Assembly: GCA_016791445.1 (NCBI GenBank)
Contig: JAEUMP010000020.1
Location: 62,001-126,000 of the forward strand
Direction of reading: 5' to 3'
DNA: 64,000 nucleotides
From: Hyphomonadaceae bacterium
GTDB lineage: Bacteria; Pseudomonadota; Alphaproteobacteria; Caulobacterales; Aquidulcibacteraceae
Part shown: positions 38,301 through 47,575 of the stretch, piece after piece
How positions within the stretch are numbered: the stretch's first letter is position 1
Layout: every line of letters starts with the position of its first letter
Made by a program: the position numbers and the translations under genes
The notes under the pieces: generated by a model
The model's database searches: none
Told to the model about the DNA's origin: nothing
Seen by the model: the letters and a program-made list of their open reading frames with translations, nothing else

Positions 38301-38533
38301 CACGTGCTCCCCGACTGCTGCGTGCGCATGCGTCGCACCGTCGGGGGCGTTTACCATCTCGCAGGCGCACACGCACGGCGCGGTGTTTGCACGCACCCCC
38401 GGACCAGAAAAATGATGCGGGTTGACGGGCCCGCACCGATTTTGTCTCTGTCTCCAGAGGACAAAAGGTCTTTGGAACCGTTGAGTTGGCGAACCGGCGG
38501 TGGCCGGACGCTTTGGTGGAAGGGAAGTCACCC

Positions 38534-40390
38534 GTGGCAGATCAAGTCGTTCAGGGCCTCGACAAGGCGCCCACCAAGCACGCTCGTCTCCTCGCCTGGG
38601 TCCGCGAGGTCGCTGCCCTGACGAAGCCGGACCGGGTCTACTGGTGCGACGGCTCCGACGAGGAGTGGGACCGCCTGACGCGCGAACTCGAAGCCGCAGG
38701 CACGCTGCGCCGCCTCGATCCGAAAAAGCGTCCGAACTCCTTCTGGGCGGCTTCCGATCCGCGCGACGTGGCGCGCGTGGAAAGCCGCACTTTCATCTGC
38801 TCGGAAAACAAGGACGACGCCGGCCCGACCAACAACTGGCGCGCGCCCGCCGACATGCGCGCGACGCTTCAGCCGCTCTTCGACGGCTGCATGCGCGGCC
38901 GCACCATGTATGTCTGCGCGTTCTCGATGGGGCCGATCGGCTCTCCCATTTCAGCGCTCGGGGTAGAAATCACCGACAGCGCCTATGTCGCGCTCTCGAT
39001 GCGCGTGATGACGCGTATGGGTAAGGCAGCCCTCGACGCACTCGGCGAGGACGGCTTCTTCGTGCCGGCGCTGCACACTGTCGGCGCCCCGCTCCAGCCC
39101 GGCCAGAAGGACGTAGCCTGGCCGTGCAACGACGAGAAGTACATCGTGCACTTCCCCGAAACGCGCGAGATCTGGTCCTACGGTTCGGGCTATGGCGGCA
39201 ACGCGCTGCTCGGCAAGAAGTGCTATGCGCTGCGCATCGCCTCGGTGATGGCGCGCGACGAGGGCTGGCTCGCCGAGCACATGCTCATCCTCAAGCTGAC
39301 CTCGCCGCAGAACGAAAAGCACTTCGTGGCGGCGGCCTTCCCGTCCGCGTGCGGCAAGACGAACCTCGCCATGCTGCAGCCGACGCTGAAAGGCTGGAAG
39401 GCCGAGACGGTCGGCGACGACATCTGCTGGATGCGCAAGGGCGCCGACGGCCGCCTCTATGCGATCAATCCGGAATTCGGCTTCTTCGGCGTTGCGCCGG
39501 GCACGTCCGCGAAGACCAACAAGAGCGCCCTCGACACGCTCTACGCCAACTGCATCTTCACCAACACCGCCATCACCGACGACGGCGACGTGTGGTGGGA
39601 AGGCCTGACCGACACGCCCCCGCCCGGCCTCACCGACTGGCAGGGCAACCGCTGGCTGCCGGACTCGAAATTCCCCGCCGCTCACCCGAACGCACGTTTC
39701 GCGGTGCCGGCCTCGCAGTGCCCCGTCATTGCAGATGAATGGGATGATCCCGCCGGCGTGCCGATCTCGGCGATCCTCTTCGGCGGCCGCCGCGCGAGCG
39801 CGGTGCCGCTGGTGACGGAAGCGTTCGACTGGGCGCACGGCGTGTTCCTCGCGTCGAACGTCGCGTCGGAAGGCACCGCGGCAGCGGAGAACAAGGTGGG
39901 CGAACTGCGCCGCGATCCCTTCGCGATGCTGCCCTTCTGCGGCTACAACATGGGCGACTACTTCGCCCACTGGCTGAAGATCGGCGAAACGTCCGAAGCC
40001 TCGAAGCTGCCGAAGATCTTCTTCGTCAACTGGTTCCGCAAGGACGAGAACGGCAAGTTCGTCTGGCCGGGCTTCGGCGACAACTCCCGCGTGCTCGCCT
40101 GGATCGTCGATCGTCTCGAAGGGCGCGCAGAAGCGGTCGAGACGCCGATCGGGCTCCTGCCCGCCAAGGGCGCGCTCGACACGTCGGGCCTGACGCTGAC
40201 GGATGCGCAACTCGATCTTCTGCTCACTGTCGACAAGGCGGTCTGGGCGGAAGAGGCGGCCCTCATTCCCGCGCATTACGCCTCGTTCGGCTCTCGTCTT
40301 CCGGCGGAGCTGAACCGTCAGTATGCCGCGTTGCAGGCGCGCCTCTCCGGCGCAACCGCTGCGGAAGCGGCGCGCGTGGCGGCGGAGTAA
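38534..40390 (+). CDS. pckA: Phosphoenolpyruvate carboxykinase (GTP)
   Basis: 618 residues, the length and sequence type of the GTP-dependent enzyme. It converts oxaloacetate to PEP at the start of gluconeogenesis. Recognisable features are [23 protein letters not shown], the P-loop-like [15 protein letters not shown] with the reactive cysteine, and FNWFRKD-like [17 protein letters not shown]-type PEPCK, unrelated in length and motifs, is the commoner enzyme in rhizobia. The start is GTG 38534, with GGAAGGGAAG upstream, and the family's conserved region begins soon after. It is transcribed alone. Confidence 0.95.
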   Translation: MADQVVQGLDKAPTKHARLLAWVREVAALTKPDRVYWCDGSDEEWDRLTRELEAAGTLRRLDPKKRPNSFWAASDPRDVARVESRTFICSENKDDAGPTNNWRAPADMRATLQPLFDGCMRGRTMYVCAFSMGPIGSPISALGVEITDSAYVALSMRVMTRMGKAALDALGEDGFFVPALHTVGAPLQPGQKDVAWPCNDEKYIVHFPETREIWSYGSGYGGNALLGKKCYALRIASVMARDEGWLAEHMLILKLTSPQNEKHFVAAAFPSACGKTNLAMLQPTLKGWKAETVGDDICWMRKGADGRLYAINPEFGFFGVAPGTSAKTNKSALDTLYANCIFTNTAITDDGDVWWEGLTDTPPPGLTDWQGNRWLPDSKFPAAHPNARFAVPASQCPVIADEWDDPAGVPISAILFGGRRASAVPLVTEAFDWAHGVFLASNVASEGTAAAENKVGELRRDPFAMLPFCGYNMGDYFAHWLKIGETSEASKLPKIFFVNWFRKDENGKFVWPGFGDNSRVLAWIVDRLEGRAEAVETPIGLLPAKGALDTSGLTLTDAQLDLLLTVDKAVWAEEAALIPAHYASFGSRLPAELNRQYAALQARLSGATAAEAARVAAE

Positions 40391-40502
40391 CCCGCTGCCG
40401 CCATTTCCGGGTCGATGCGGGTGTGACATCGCGCCCGCGCGTCCTATGTGATCCCCGGGCGGTCGCGGCGACGTATGCGTCTGCGAGCTGACGGCCGCGA
40501 GG

Positions 40503-41090
40503 ATGGTGATGACGAAGAAGAAAAAGCCCACCCAGGCCGAGGCCGAGGCCGCCGTCCGCACGCTCATCGAATGGGCGGGTGATAATCCCGAGCGTGAAGG
40601 CCTGCTGGAGACGCCGGCGCGCGTGGCGCGGAGCTATCGCGAGCTGTTCGCCGGCTACGAGACCGACCCGCGCGACTATCTCGAACGCACCTTCGAGGAA
40701 GTGGGCGGCTACGACGAAATGGTCGTCCTGCAGGACATCCGCGTCGTCAGCTTCTGCGAGCATCACATGCTGCCCGTGATCGGGCGCGCGCATGTGGGCT
40801 ACCTGCCGAACGACCGCGTGGTGGGAATCTCCAAGCTCGCACGCGTGGTGCAGGGCTTCGCGCGGCGCCTGTCGATCCAGGAAAAGCTCACCGCCGACAT
40901 CGCCAACGCGATCCAGGACATCCTGAAGCCGCAAGGCGTCGGCGTCGTCATCCAGGCCGAGCACTCCTGCATGACGCTGCGCGGCGTGAACAATCCGGGC
41001 TCGAAACTGACGACCTCGAAGCTGCTCGGCGTGATGCAAGAGGACCATCGCACACGGCAGGAATTCCTGCGGCTGGTGAACGGTCATTGA
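40503..41090 (+). CDS. folE: GTP cyclohydrolase I
   Basis: 193-195 residues. It makes dihydroneopterin triphosphate from GTP, the first step of folate and also queuosine synthesis. Zinc ligands are in SFCEHHMLP and [17 protein letters not shown] and KLTTSKLLG are conserved. Two in-frame ATGs (40503 and 40509) are possible. GCGAGG is better placed for the second. Three lysine-rich residues (KKKK) begin the protein. A QueD-like pterin enzyme is encoded 18 kb away at 59290. Confidence 0.96.
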   Translation: MVMTKKKKPTQAEAEAAVRTLIEWAGDNPEREGLLETPARVARSYRELFAGYETDPRDYLERTFEEVGGYDEMVVLQDIRVVSFCEHHMLPVIGRAHVGYLPNDRVVGISKLARVVQGFARRLSIQEKLTADIANAIQDILKPQGVGVVIQAEHSCMTLRGVNNPGSKLTTSKLLGVMQEDHRTRQEFLRLVNGH

Positions 41091-41173
41091 CAGCGCGGGC
41101 GCGCTTCGCGGGTCTCTGGCCTGCTTCTCCTGACTGAAGTACTGCATCAGGCGCATCAGCCAGGGGCGCATTC

Positions 41174-42133
41174 ATGGATTGGTTTCCAGTCGCAGCATCG
41201 CTCGCGGGCGGTCTGGTGCTGCTCGCCCTGGGTGGCGAGTTCGTCGTTCGCGGCGCCGTCGGCGTCGCGCGCAAGTTCGGCATCTCGGAGCTGATGATCG
41301 GACTGACTCTCGTCGGTTTCGGCACCTCGTCGCCGGAACTCGCCGCGAGCATCAATGCGGCGCTGGCGGGATCGCCCGGCATCGCCGTGGGCAACGTCGT
41401 CGGGTCGAACATCTCCAATGTCCTGCTGATATTTGCGCTCGTCGCGATCGTGCGGCCGATCACCGTCGACCCGAAGGCGCTGCAGCGCGACGGGTGGGTG
41501 ATGTTGCTTGCAACGCTGGTATTCATCGCCGCGGCCGTGGTCCTCGACGAATTCTCTCGCCTCACCGGCGCGGCGTTTGTCGCCGCGCTCATCGGGTACC
41601 TCGTTTTCACGTATTTCGCCGAACGCAAGAGCGAGCCCGCCGCACGGATTCACGAAGCGGATGCGCAGCTCCATGAGCCGAAGCCGGCGCCGCTGTGGCG
41701 ATCAGGCGCCATCGCGATCGTCGGTCTGGTGATGCTGGTGTTCGGCGCCGACCTGCTCATCGGCGGGGCCAAGACCGTCGCCCGCGCCGCCGGCATGTCC
41801 GAGACCATCATCGGTCTGACGATCGTGGCGCTCGGCACGTCGCTGCCCGAACTCGTCACCTCGGTGATGGCCGCGCTCAAGGGCCGTTCCGACGTGGCGT
41901 TCGGCGGCATCATCGGCTCGAACATCTACAACATTCTCGGCATCATCGGCATCACGGCCCTGGTCCAGCCGATCGCCGTCCCGGTCGACCTGCTCGCGCG
42001 GGACTGGGCGGCGCTCTATGTGGCGACCTTGCTGATCGTGCTGCACGCGAACACAGGTGGTCGCGTCAACCGGCTGGAGGGCGGATTCCTTCTGCTGCAC
42101 TATGTCGGCTATTGCTGGCTGCTGCTGAATTGA
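41174..42133 (+). CDS. Calcium/sodium antiporter (CaCA family, YrbG-like)
   Basis: 319 residues with about ten membrane segments in two inverted halves. The two alpha repeats that form the ion sites are clear: GFGTSSPELAASINAAL with GNVVGSNISNVL, and ALGTSLPELVTSVMAAL with GGIIGSNIYNIL. The glutamates in each SPE/LPE are the cation-binding residues. A short polar loop (HEADAQLHEPKP) separates the halves. It likely exports Ca2+ in exchange for Na+ or H+. It is separate from folE by 83 bases and convergent with rlmE. Confidence 0.93.
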   Translation: MDWFPVAASLAGGLVLLALGGEFVVRGAVGVARKFGISELMIGLTLVGFGTSSPELAASINAALAGSPGIAVGNVVGSNISNVLLIFALVAIVRPITVDPKALQRDGWVMLLATLVFIAAAVVLDEFSRLTGAAFVAALIGYLVFTYFAERKSEPAARIHEADAQLHEPKPAPLWRSGAIAIVGLVMLVFGADLLIGGAKTVARAAGMSETIIGLTIVALGTSLPELVTSVMAALKGRSDVAFGGIIGSNIYNILGIIGITALVQPIAVPVDLLARDWAALYVATLLIVLHANTGGRVNRLEGGFLLLHYVGYCWLLLN

Positions 42134-42143
42134 CGGCGCAAGC

Positions 42144-42851
42144 CTAGCGCGGGCGCCCGCGAAACCCCTTCGCCACGAGAAAGATCTCAGGGCTCCCCGC
42201 GCGGCTTGCCGGCGGCTTGGCGTGCTTCACTTCCGCGAAGTTCCTCTTCAGCTCGGCGAGCAGCGCCGCATCGACGCCGCCCTGGAACGCCTTCGTCACG
42301 AACGCCCCGCCAGGTGCGAGCACGTCCATCGCGAAGTGCGCTGCGGCTTCCGCGAGCGCGCCGGTCTTGATCTGGTCTGTCGCGCGGTGACCGGTGGTGT
42401 TGGCGGCCATGTCGCTCATCACGAGATCGGGCGGGCCGCCGAGTTCGGCCATCAGCGCCGCCGGCGCATCGTCGTCGAGAAAGTCCATAAGCAGGAACAC
42501 CGCGCCCTCCATCGGCGTCACATGGAGGAGATCGATGCCGACGACCTTCGCAGCCCCCTTGTACAGCGCCACCTGCGCCCAGCCGCCGGGAGCCGCGCCG
42601 AGATCGCAGACGCGCAGGCCCTTCTTCAGCAGCCCGAATTTCTCGTCGAGTTCGAGGAGCTTGTAGGCCGAGCGCGCGCGCCAGCCGTCGGCGATCGCGC
42701 GCTGCACATACGGATCGTTGAGCTGGCGCTCGATCCAGTTCTTGGAGGACTCGTTCTTCGCCTTGCGCGACTTGATGGCGAGCTTGCGTCCTCCCGTCGA
42801 TGCTTCGGCAGGCTTCTTCCACCCGCGCTTTTCTTCCGGTTCGTCACTCAT
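42144..42851 (-). CDS. rlmE: 23S rRNA (uridine-2552 2'-O) methyltransferase
   Basis: 235 residues of the FtsJ/RrmJ family. The basic N-terminal extension (KSRKAKNESSKNW) is followed by the catalytic K in ARSAYKLLELDEKF, SAM-binding DLGAAPGGW, Asp in MSDMAANTTGHRATD and Lys in TKAFQGG. This gives the K-D-K-E set expected for a 2'-O methyltransferase acting on the 50S subunit. Its start overlaps the ppx/gppA stop (ATGA), a pairing often seen in alphaproteobacteria. Confidence 0.95.
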   Translation of the reverse strand: MSDEPEEKRGWKKPAEASTGGRKLAIKSRKAKNESSKNWIERQLNDPYVQRAIADGWRARSAYKLLELDEKFGLLKKGLRVCDLGAAPGGWAQVALYKGAAKVVGIDLLHVTPMEGAVFLLMDFLDDDAPAALMAELGGPPDLVMSDMAANTTGHRATDQIKTGALAEAAAHFAMDVLAPGGAFVTKAFQGGVDAALLAELKRNFAEVKHAKPPASRAGSPEIFLVAKGFRGRPR

Positions 42852-43891
42852 GACGCACTTGCGCGCGATGCGGCGATCAGTTCAAGCAGCACGCCTTCCC
42901 GCAGACCGCGATCCGCCACGCGCACCCGCTCCACCGGCCAGAGTTGCGATACCGCCTCGAGGATCGCCGAACCCGGCACCACGAGATCCGCACGGTCGGC
43001 GCCGATGCACGGATGTGCTGCGCGGCTCTCCCGCGTCACAGAACGTAGCTGCCCCGACACCTTCCGCACGTCGTACATCTGCATCCAGAGGCCATCGACG
43101 CGGGAGCGCTGATACTTCGGCAATTCCAGATGCACCCCCGCGAGCGAGGACACCGCGCCCGATGTCCCCACCATGTGTGCGCGCCCGATGTGGAAGGCAT
43201 TCTTGAACTGGTCGGCGCCGGCGAAGGCGCGCACATGATCGGCGGCGGCGGCGCTCATGGCTGCGTACCAGTTGGGATCGGGCATGTCCGGTTCAGGAAA
43301 CTGCTCTGCGAGGGTGACAACCCCCACCGGCAGCGACGTCCACGCCAGCACCCGCGGCTTGGCGTGCATGCTGCGCGGATCGACCCAAGACAGTTCCGTC
43401 GACCCGCCGCCGATGTCGATGACGAGCGCCACATCCGCCGACGGGTCCATCAGCGGCGCGCAGCCAAGCACCGAGAGGCGCGCTTCCTCCGCCGGCGTCA
43501 CGATCTCGAGCGTCAGGCCTGTCTCGCGTTTCACGCGCGTGAGAAATTCCGTTCCGTTGGCCGCGATCCGGCAGGCCTGGGTGGCGATGCACCGGATCCT
43601 GAGCTGCTGGTGGGGCGCAACGATCCGGGCGCACTCCATGAGGGCCTCCATCGCCCGGCCCATGGCCGTGTCCGACAGGACCCCGCTCGCCGTCAGGCCT
43701 TCGCCCAGACGGATGATCCGCGAGTACGACTCCAGGACGCGGAAGCCGCGCTGGGTCGGCTCGGCCAGCAGCAGCCGGCAATTGTTGGTCCCCAGATCGA
43801 GCGCGGCGTACACCACGTCACCGGTGGGCGCGCCGTGATATGGGGCGGCGCGTTTGCGCCCCGGGCGCTCCGCTCCGTCCTTGTCCGCCAT
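42848..43891 (-). CDS. Ppx/GppA-family exopolyphosphatase
   Basis: 347 residues of the ASKHA fold. The two phosphate loops are AALDLGTNNCRLLLAEP and LVIDIGGGSTELSWV; a glutamate in RLGEGL and VGTSGAVSSLAG also fit. Members cleave inorganic polyphosphate or pppGpp. The single-domain length matches the short alphaproteobacterial type, without the C-terminal HD-like extension. A charged N terminus (GAERPGRKRAAPYHG) precedes the fold. It is upstream of and coupled to rlmE. Confidence 0.9.
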   Translation of the reverse strand: MADKDGAERPGRKRAAPYHGAPTGDVVYAALDLGTNNCRLLLAEPTQRGFRVLESYSRIIRLGEGLTASGVLSDTAMGRAMEALMECARIVAPHQQLRIRCIATQACRIAANGTEFLTRVKRETGLTLEIVTPAEEARLSVLGCAPLMDPSADVALVIDIGGGSTELSWVDPRSMHAKPRVLAWTSLPVGVVTLAEQFPEPDMPDPNWYAAMSAAAADHVRAFAGADQFKNAFHIGRAHMVGTSGAVSSLAGVHLELPKYQRSRVDGLWMQMYDVRKVSGQLRSVTRESRAAHPCIGADRADLVVPGSAILEAVSQLWPVERVRVADRGLREGVLLELIAASRASAS

Positions 43892-43998
43892 GGATTCCTG
43901 CCCTGTGCAGCGCCCCCCGAATACAATCGGGAGGCGTCCGCAACTGACTACTTTTCAGGCACATGCTAGCAAGGACTGTGGGTCCCGTGAACCGCGCC

Positions 43999-44026
43999 CT
44001 TGTTGGAGGGTTTTCAGGCCCCTACC
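43999..44026 (+). promoter_or_regulatory. Candidate heat-shock (sigma-32) promoter for hspQ
   Basis: CTTGTTG and CCCCTACC are separated by 13 bases, close to the CTTGAAA-N(12-14)-CCCCATNT pattern. The site is 35 bases before the hspQ ATG, and the gene's known heat-shock role fits. Confidence 0.5.
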
Positions 44027-44060
44027 TTTTCTGTCGAAGCGGACATCCGCGGAGGTAGAC

Positions 44061-44384
44061 ATGCGTGAAGCCAAGTTCGGTATCGGTCAGGTGGTCAAGC
44101 ACCGCCTGTTCCCGTTCCGCGGCGTCATCGTCGACGTCGACCCCGTGTTCAACAACACCGAGGAATGGTGGTTGGCCATCCCGGAGGCAATCCGCCCCCG
44201 CAAGGATCAGCCTTTCTATCACCTGCTCGCCGAGAACGAGGAAAGCCATTACACGGCCTACGTCTCCGAGCAGAACCTCCTGATCGACGACACGGGTGAG
44301 CCGGTCTCGCACCCGGCGGTGACGGAAGCGTTCCAGATCAGCAAGGACGGCGGCTACAAGCTGCGGCCAAGCCTGCTGAACTAA
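44061..44384 (+). CDS. hspQ: Heat shock protein HspQ
   Basis: 107 residues, beginning AKFGIGQVVKHRLFPFRGV and continuing with VDPVFNNTEEWWLAIP and YHLLAENEESHYTAYVSEQN, the highly conserved HspQ/YccV core. In E. coli HspQ speeds degradation of mutant DnaA and serves as a Lon substrate and specificity factor. The ATG follows GGAGG by five bases. A sigma-32-like promoter lies upstream. It is convergent with ridA. Confidence 0.95.
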   Translation: MREAKFGIGQVVKHRLFPFRGVIVDVDPVFNNTEEWWLAIPEAIRPRKDQPFYHLLAENEESHYTAYVSEQNLLIDDTGEPVSHPAVTEAFQISKDGGYKLRPSLLN

Positions 44385-44394
44385 GCTTGCTGAT

Positions 44395-44787
44395 CTAGTC
44401 GGCGAGCAACGCCACCGCCTCGATCTCGATTTTCCACGACGGGTCCACCAGCCGACTGACGAAAACGGCGGTAGAAGCCGGCCTGTGTTCACCGAGATAT
44501 TTCGCACGCGCCTTCCGCACGGAGTCCGCGTCGCCGTCGTCCTCGGTAACGAAGGTCGTCAGCTTGATGATGTTCGAAGGCGGCGCGCCGCGATCGGCGA
44601 GAATGGCGACGATGTTGGCATAAACTTGGTCTGCCTGCGCCGCGAGCGACTCCGGAACGGAGCCGTCTGGCGCCACAGGGACTTGCCCCGACAAGTACAG
44701 AAGACGCGCGCCAGGCGGCGTTTCGACGACGTGCGTGTAGCGCCCCAACGGTGGCGTCACGACATCGGGATTGTACAGTTTCAACAT
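44395..44787 (-). CDS. RidA-family enamine/imine deaminase
   Basis: 130 residues of the YjgF/RidA fold: GRYTHVVETPPGARLLYLSG, then QADQVYANIVAILADRG, TFVTEDDGD and a closing IEIEAVALLAD. The catalytic arginine position of RidA1 appears as RPASTAVFV (R before the PA-S-T). It hydrolyses reactive enamines released by PLP enzymes. The ATG shares one base with the astB stop (TGATG), so it is last in the arginine catabolism operon, perhaps quenching intermediates of the missing transaminase. Confidence 0.88.
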   Translation of the reverse strand: MLKLYNPDVVTPPLGRYTHVVETPPGARLLYLSGQVPVAPDGSVPESLAAQADQVYANIVAILADRGAPPSNIIKLTTFVTEDDGDADSVRKARAKYLGEHRPASTAVFVSRLVDPSWKIEIEAVALLAD

Positions 44788-46127
44788 CAAGACACGGTCC
44801 TTTGGAACGCGTAGAAATCGCCGCCCAACGGCAGAACCCGCGTCAGCGCGTCGAGCGCGGCGCGCGTTTCTTCCAGCAAGGAAGGATCTGCGAGATCGCC
44901 CGGCGCAAGTGTTTCGCGGTAGTACGTCCGCACCCAGCTCTCGAGCGCTGAAGCGCGCGCGTCATCGAGCAGGAAGCCCGGCGTGATCGCCGCGCGCTCG
45001 TCATCGGCTGCGACCACGCGCAGACGCAGACACGCAGGTCCGCCGCCGTTCTTCATGCTCTCGCGCACGTCGACGAATTCGACGGCGCCGATCGGCCCAT
45101 TACCCGCGAGCATCGCCTCCACGAACCCGGTCGTGCGCGCGCTTTCCTGCGCCTCGCGCGGCGCGATCAGCACCTGCCGATCCGCGCCCGGCGCGGTCAC
45201 AAGCTGCGAATTGAAAAGATAGGACGTGATCGCGTCGCCGAGCGGCACATCCGCAGCCGGAACTTCGACGAATGCGGGGTCGAACAGGCCGCGCGCCTTC
45301 GCAGCGATTTCCGCCAGCACGGCGGCTTTGTCCTCGAACGCCTGCTCATGGAAAAACAGCGTCCGGCAATCCGCGACGGCGACGACATCGTTGTGGAAAG
45401 CGCCCGCTTCGATGGCCGCCGCAGACTGGCGCACGAAAACGGTGCGGGCAGGATCGAGACCATGACGCCGCGCGAGCGCGCGGCACGCTTCCAGCGTCTG
45501 CCGTGCGGGAAAGCCGCTGCGATGCTCATCGCCCGCACGGCCATAGACGAAGACCTCGACGCCCGGCGCGCCATGTTCGGCGCACAGGCGCATGTGATTG
45601 GCCGCGCCTTCGTCCGCAAACGCGGACTGCATCGGCAACGGATCGTGCACGCGAAACGGAACGCCCGCGAAGATGCGGCGTAGCGCCCGCGTCGTCGCCG
45701 GACCTTCGAGCGCGCGGTGCAGCATGGTCGAGAGGTTTGCGGCGCTCAGATGAAGGCAGCCGTCCGCACAGTCCGCGCTCGGCGACACCGTCGCCGCGTT
45801 CGCCGCCCACATGGCGGATGCCGCGAGCGCATTCCGTGCGATGCGATCCTCGCTCCGCCACGCCGCTTCCCACACCGCACGATCATCGCCGACAAAGCCG
45901 AGCGCGCGCAGGAAGGCCATGGGCGGGCGCTCCAGCGGCGGCAGCACGCCCTGCGGCACGCCCATCGCCATCAGCCGCCGCATTTTGGCGATGCCTTCGA
46001 GCGCCGCATCGCGCGGCCGCGCCACCGCGTCCCGATTGCGCGCCGACGCGAGATTGCCCTCCGAAAGACCGGCGTAGTTGTGCGTCGGTCCAATCAGTCC
46101 ATCGAAATTGATTTCGACAGCCGTCAT
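44787..46127 (-). CDS. astB: N-succinylarginine dihydrolase
   Basis: 446 residues, standard AstB length. It hydrolyses succinylarginine to succinylornithine, CO2 and ammonia, the second step of the AST pathway. The start INFDGLIGPTHNYAGLSEGN is characteristic. A catalytic His is in AFHNDVVAV and the nucleophilic Cys in NGGGPACLRLRV. The ATG (46125-46127) overlaps the astD stop. The longer upstream frame lies within astD and is not used. Confidence 0.96.
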   Translation of the reverse strand: MTAVEINFDGLIGPTHNYAGLSEGNLASARNRDAVARPRDAALEGIAKMRRLMAMGVPQGVLPPLERPPMAFLRALGFVGDDRAVWEAAWRSEDRIARNALAASAMWAANAATVSPSADCADGCLHLSAANLSTMLHRALEGPATTRALRRIFAGVPFRVHDPLPMQSAFADEGAANHMRLCAEHGAPGVEVFVYGRAGDEHRSGFPARQTLEACRALARRHGLDPARTVFVRQSAAAIEAGAFHNDVVAVADCRTLFFHEQAFEDKAAVLAEIAAKARGLFDPAFVEVPAADVPLGDAITSYLFNSQLVTAPGADRQVLIAPREAQESARTTGFVEAMLAGNGPIGAVEFVDVRESMKNGGGPACLRLRVVAADDERAAITPGFLLDDARASALESWVRTYYRETLAPGDLADPSLLEETRAALDALTRVLPLGGDFYAFQRTVS

Positions 46128-47575
46128 TTCGGCAAGCCGGGTGCAGGGATGGCGACGGCTTTGTCCGCGCGCTGTGTGGCGACGGGATACGCGCAGTAGT
46201 CGGCGGCGTAAGACGCGCTCGGCCGCGCGCTGCCCGAAAGACCCGGGCCGCCGAATGGCATGGCGCCGGAAGCGCCCGTCGTCGGACGATTCCAGTTGAG
46301 CACGCCCGCCCGCAGTTCGATTCGCACGCGCTCCCACAGCGCCGCGTCATCGCTGATGAGCCCGCCCGCGAGACCGAAGCGCGTGGCGTTGGCGCGCTCA
46401 AGCGCTTCGTCAAACGTCCGCACGCGCCACACCTGCAGCACCGGCCCGAAGAGTTCTTCGTCCTCGAAACCGTCCGCCGCCGTCATGTCGACGATCGTCG
46501 GTCGCACGAAGGCGCCGTCGCGGGAAAAGGGTTCGATCTCGACGCCGCCCCGCGCGATCAGCGCGCCGACGAATTTCTCGGCGCCGTCGGCCGCATGCGC
46601 GCGCACGAGCGGGCCCATGAACGGCTCGGGTTGGGCATTCCACGCGCCCACCGTGATCGCGCCCGCAAGCGCCTTCAGCGCGTCGAGCACATCGCGTCCC
46701 CACGCATCGTCCGGAACGATGAGACGGCGCGCGCATGAACAGCGCTGGCCGCTCGTTGCAAACGCCGAATGCGCAATCAGATTGGCGGTCGCGCCGACAT
46801 CCGCCGGCGGCCAGGCGATAAGCGGATTATTGCCGCCGAGTTCGAGCGCAAGCACGATGTCAGGACGGCCCGCGAAATGGCGGTGGATGTGTTGGCCCGC
46901 GTGCGCGGAGCCTGTGAACAGCACGCCGTTCACTTCCGGGTTCGCGAGCAGTGCGCCGCCCACGTCGCGTCCGCCCTGCACCAGATTGACGACGCCCGGC
47001 GGCAAGCCCGCCGCCTCCCAGCACTCCAGCATCACGCTGGCTACGCCCGGCGCCAGTTCGCTCGGCTTGAACACGACCGTATCCCCGGCGAGCAACGCCG
47101 GCACGATGTGGCCGTTCGGCAGATGTGCGGGAAAATTGAACGGGCCGAACACAGCCATTACGCCGTGGGGTCGGTGATCGAGCGTCATGCCGCCGAAAGG
47201 CGCCGGATCATCGCGATGGCCGGCGCGCTCGGCCTGCGCCTTGATGGAGATCTCGATCTTGCCGATGACCGCCGCGACTTCCCCCTTGCAGTCCCACAGC
47301 ACCTTGCCCGTTTCGCGCGCGATCGCCTCGGCGAGTTCGTCCGCGCGCGCTTCGACGGCTTTTGCATAGGTGCGTACGATCGCGGTGCGCTCGTCGAGCG
47401 GACGACGCGCCCATGCGGGAAACGCACGCCGCGCTGCAGCGAAGGCGTCGGCCACATCGTCCGCTGACGCAACATGACCAGACCACACGGTTTCCTTCGT
47501 CGCAGGATCCTGCGACTCAAGCGCGCCGCCGCATCCCTTGCGCCATTGGCCGTCTATGTAGAGTTCAGCGCGCAT
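46124..47575 (-). CDS. astD: N-succinylglutamate semialdehyde dehydrogenase
   Basis: 483 residues of the aldehyde dehydrogenase superfamily. It has FGPFNFPAHLPNGHIVPALL, catalytic Glu in LALELGGNNPLI and nucleophilic Cys in ATSGQRCSCARR. EELFGPVLQVWRV closes the active site. It oxidises succinylglutamate semialdehyde to succinylglutamate with NAD. MRAELYIDGQW at 47575 is taken as the start; this overlaps the astA end by 11 bases. The substrate semialdehyde would come from AstC, which is not in this cluster. Confidence 0.96.
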   Translation of the reverse strand: MRAELYIDGQWRKGCGGALESQDPATKETVWSGHVASADDVADAFAAARRAFPAWARRPLDERTAIVRTYAKAVEARADELAEAIARETGKVLWDCKGEVAAVIGKIEISIKAQAERAGHRDDPAPFGGMTLDHRPHGVMAVFGPFNFPAHLPNGHIVPALLAGDTVVFKPSELAPGVASVMLECWEAAGLPPGVVNLVQGGRDVGGALLANPEVNGVLFTGSAHAGQHIHRHFAGRPDIVLALELGGNNPLIAWPPADVGATANLIAHSAFATSGQRCSCARRLIVPDDAWGRDVLDALKALAGAITVGAWNAQPEPFMGPLVRAHAADGAEKFVGALIARGGVEIEPFSRDGAFVRPTIVDMTAADGFEDEELFGPVLQVWRVRTFDEALERANATRFGLAGGLISDDAALWERVRIELRAGVLNWNRPTTGASGAMPFGGPGLSGSARPSASYAADYCAYPVATQRADKAVAIPAPGLPK

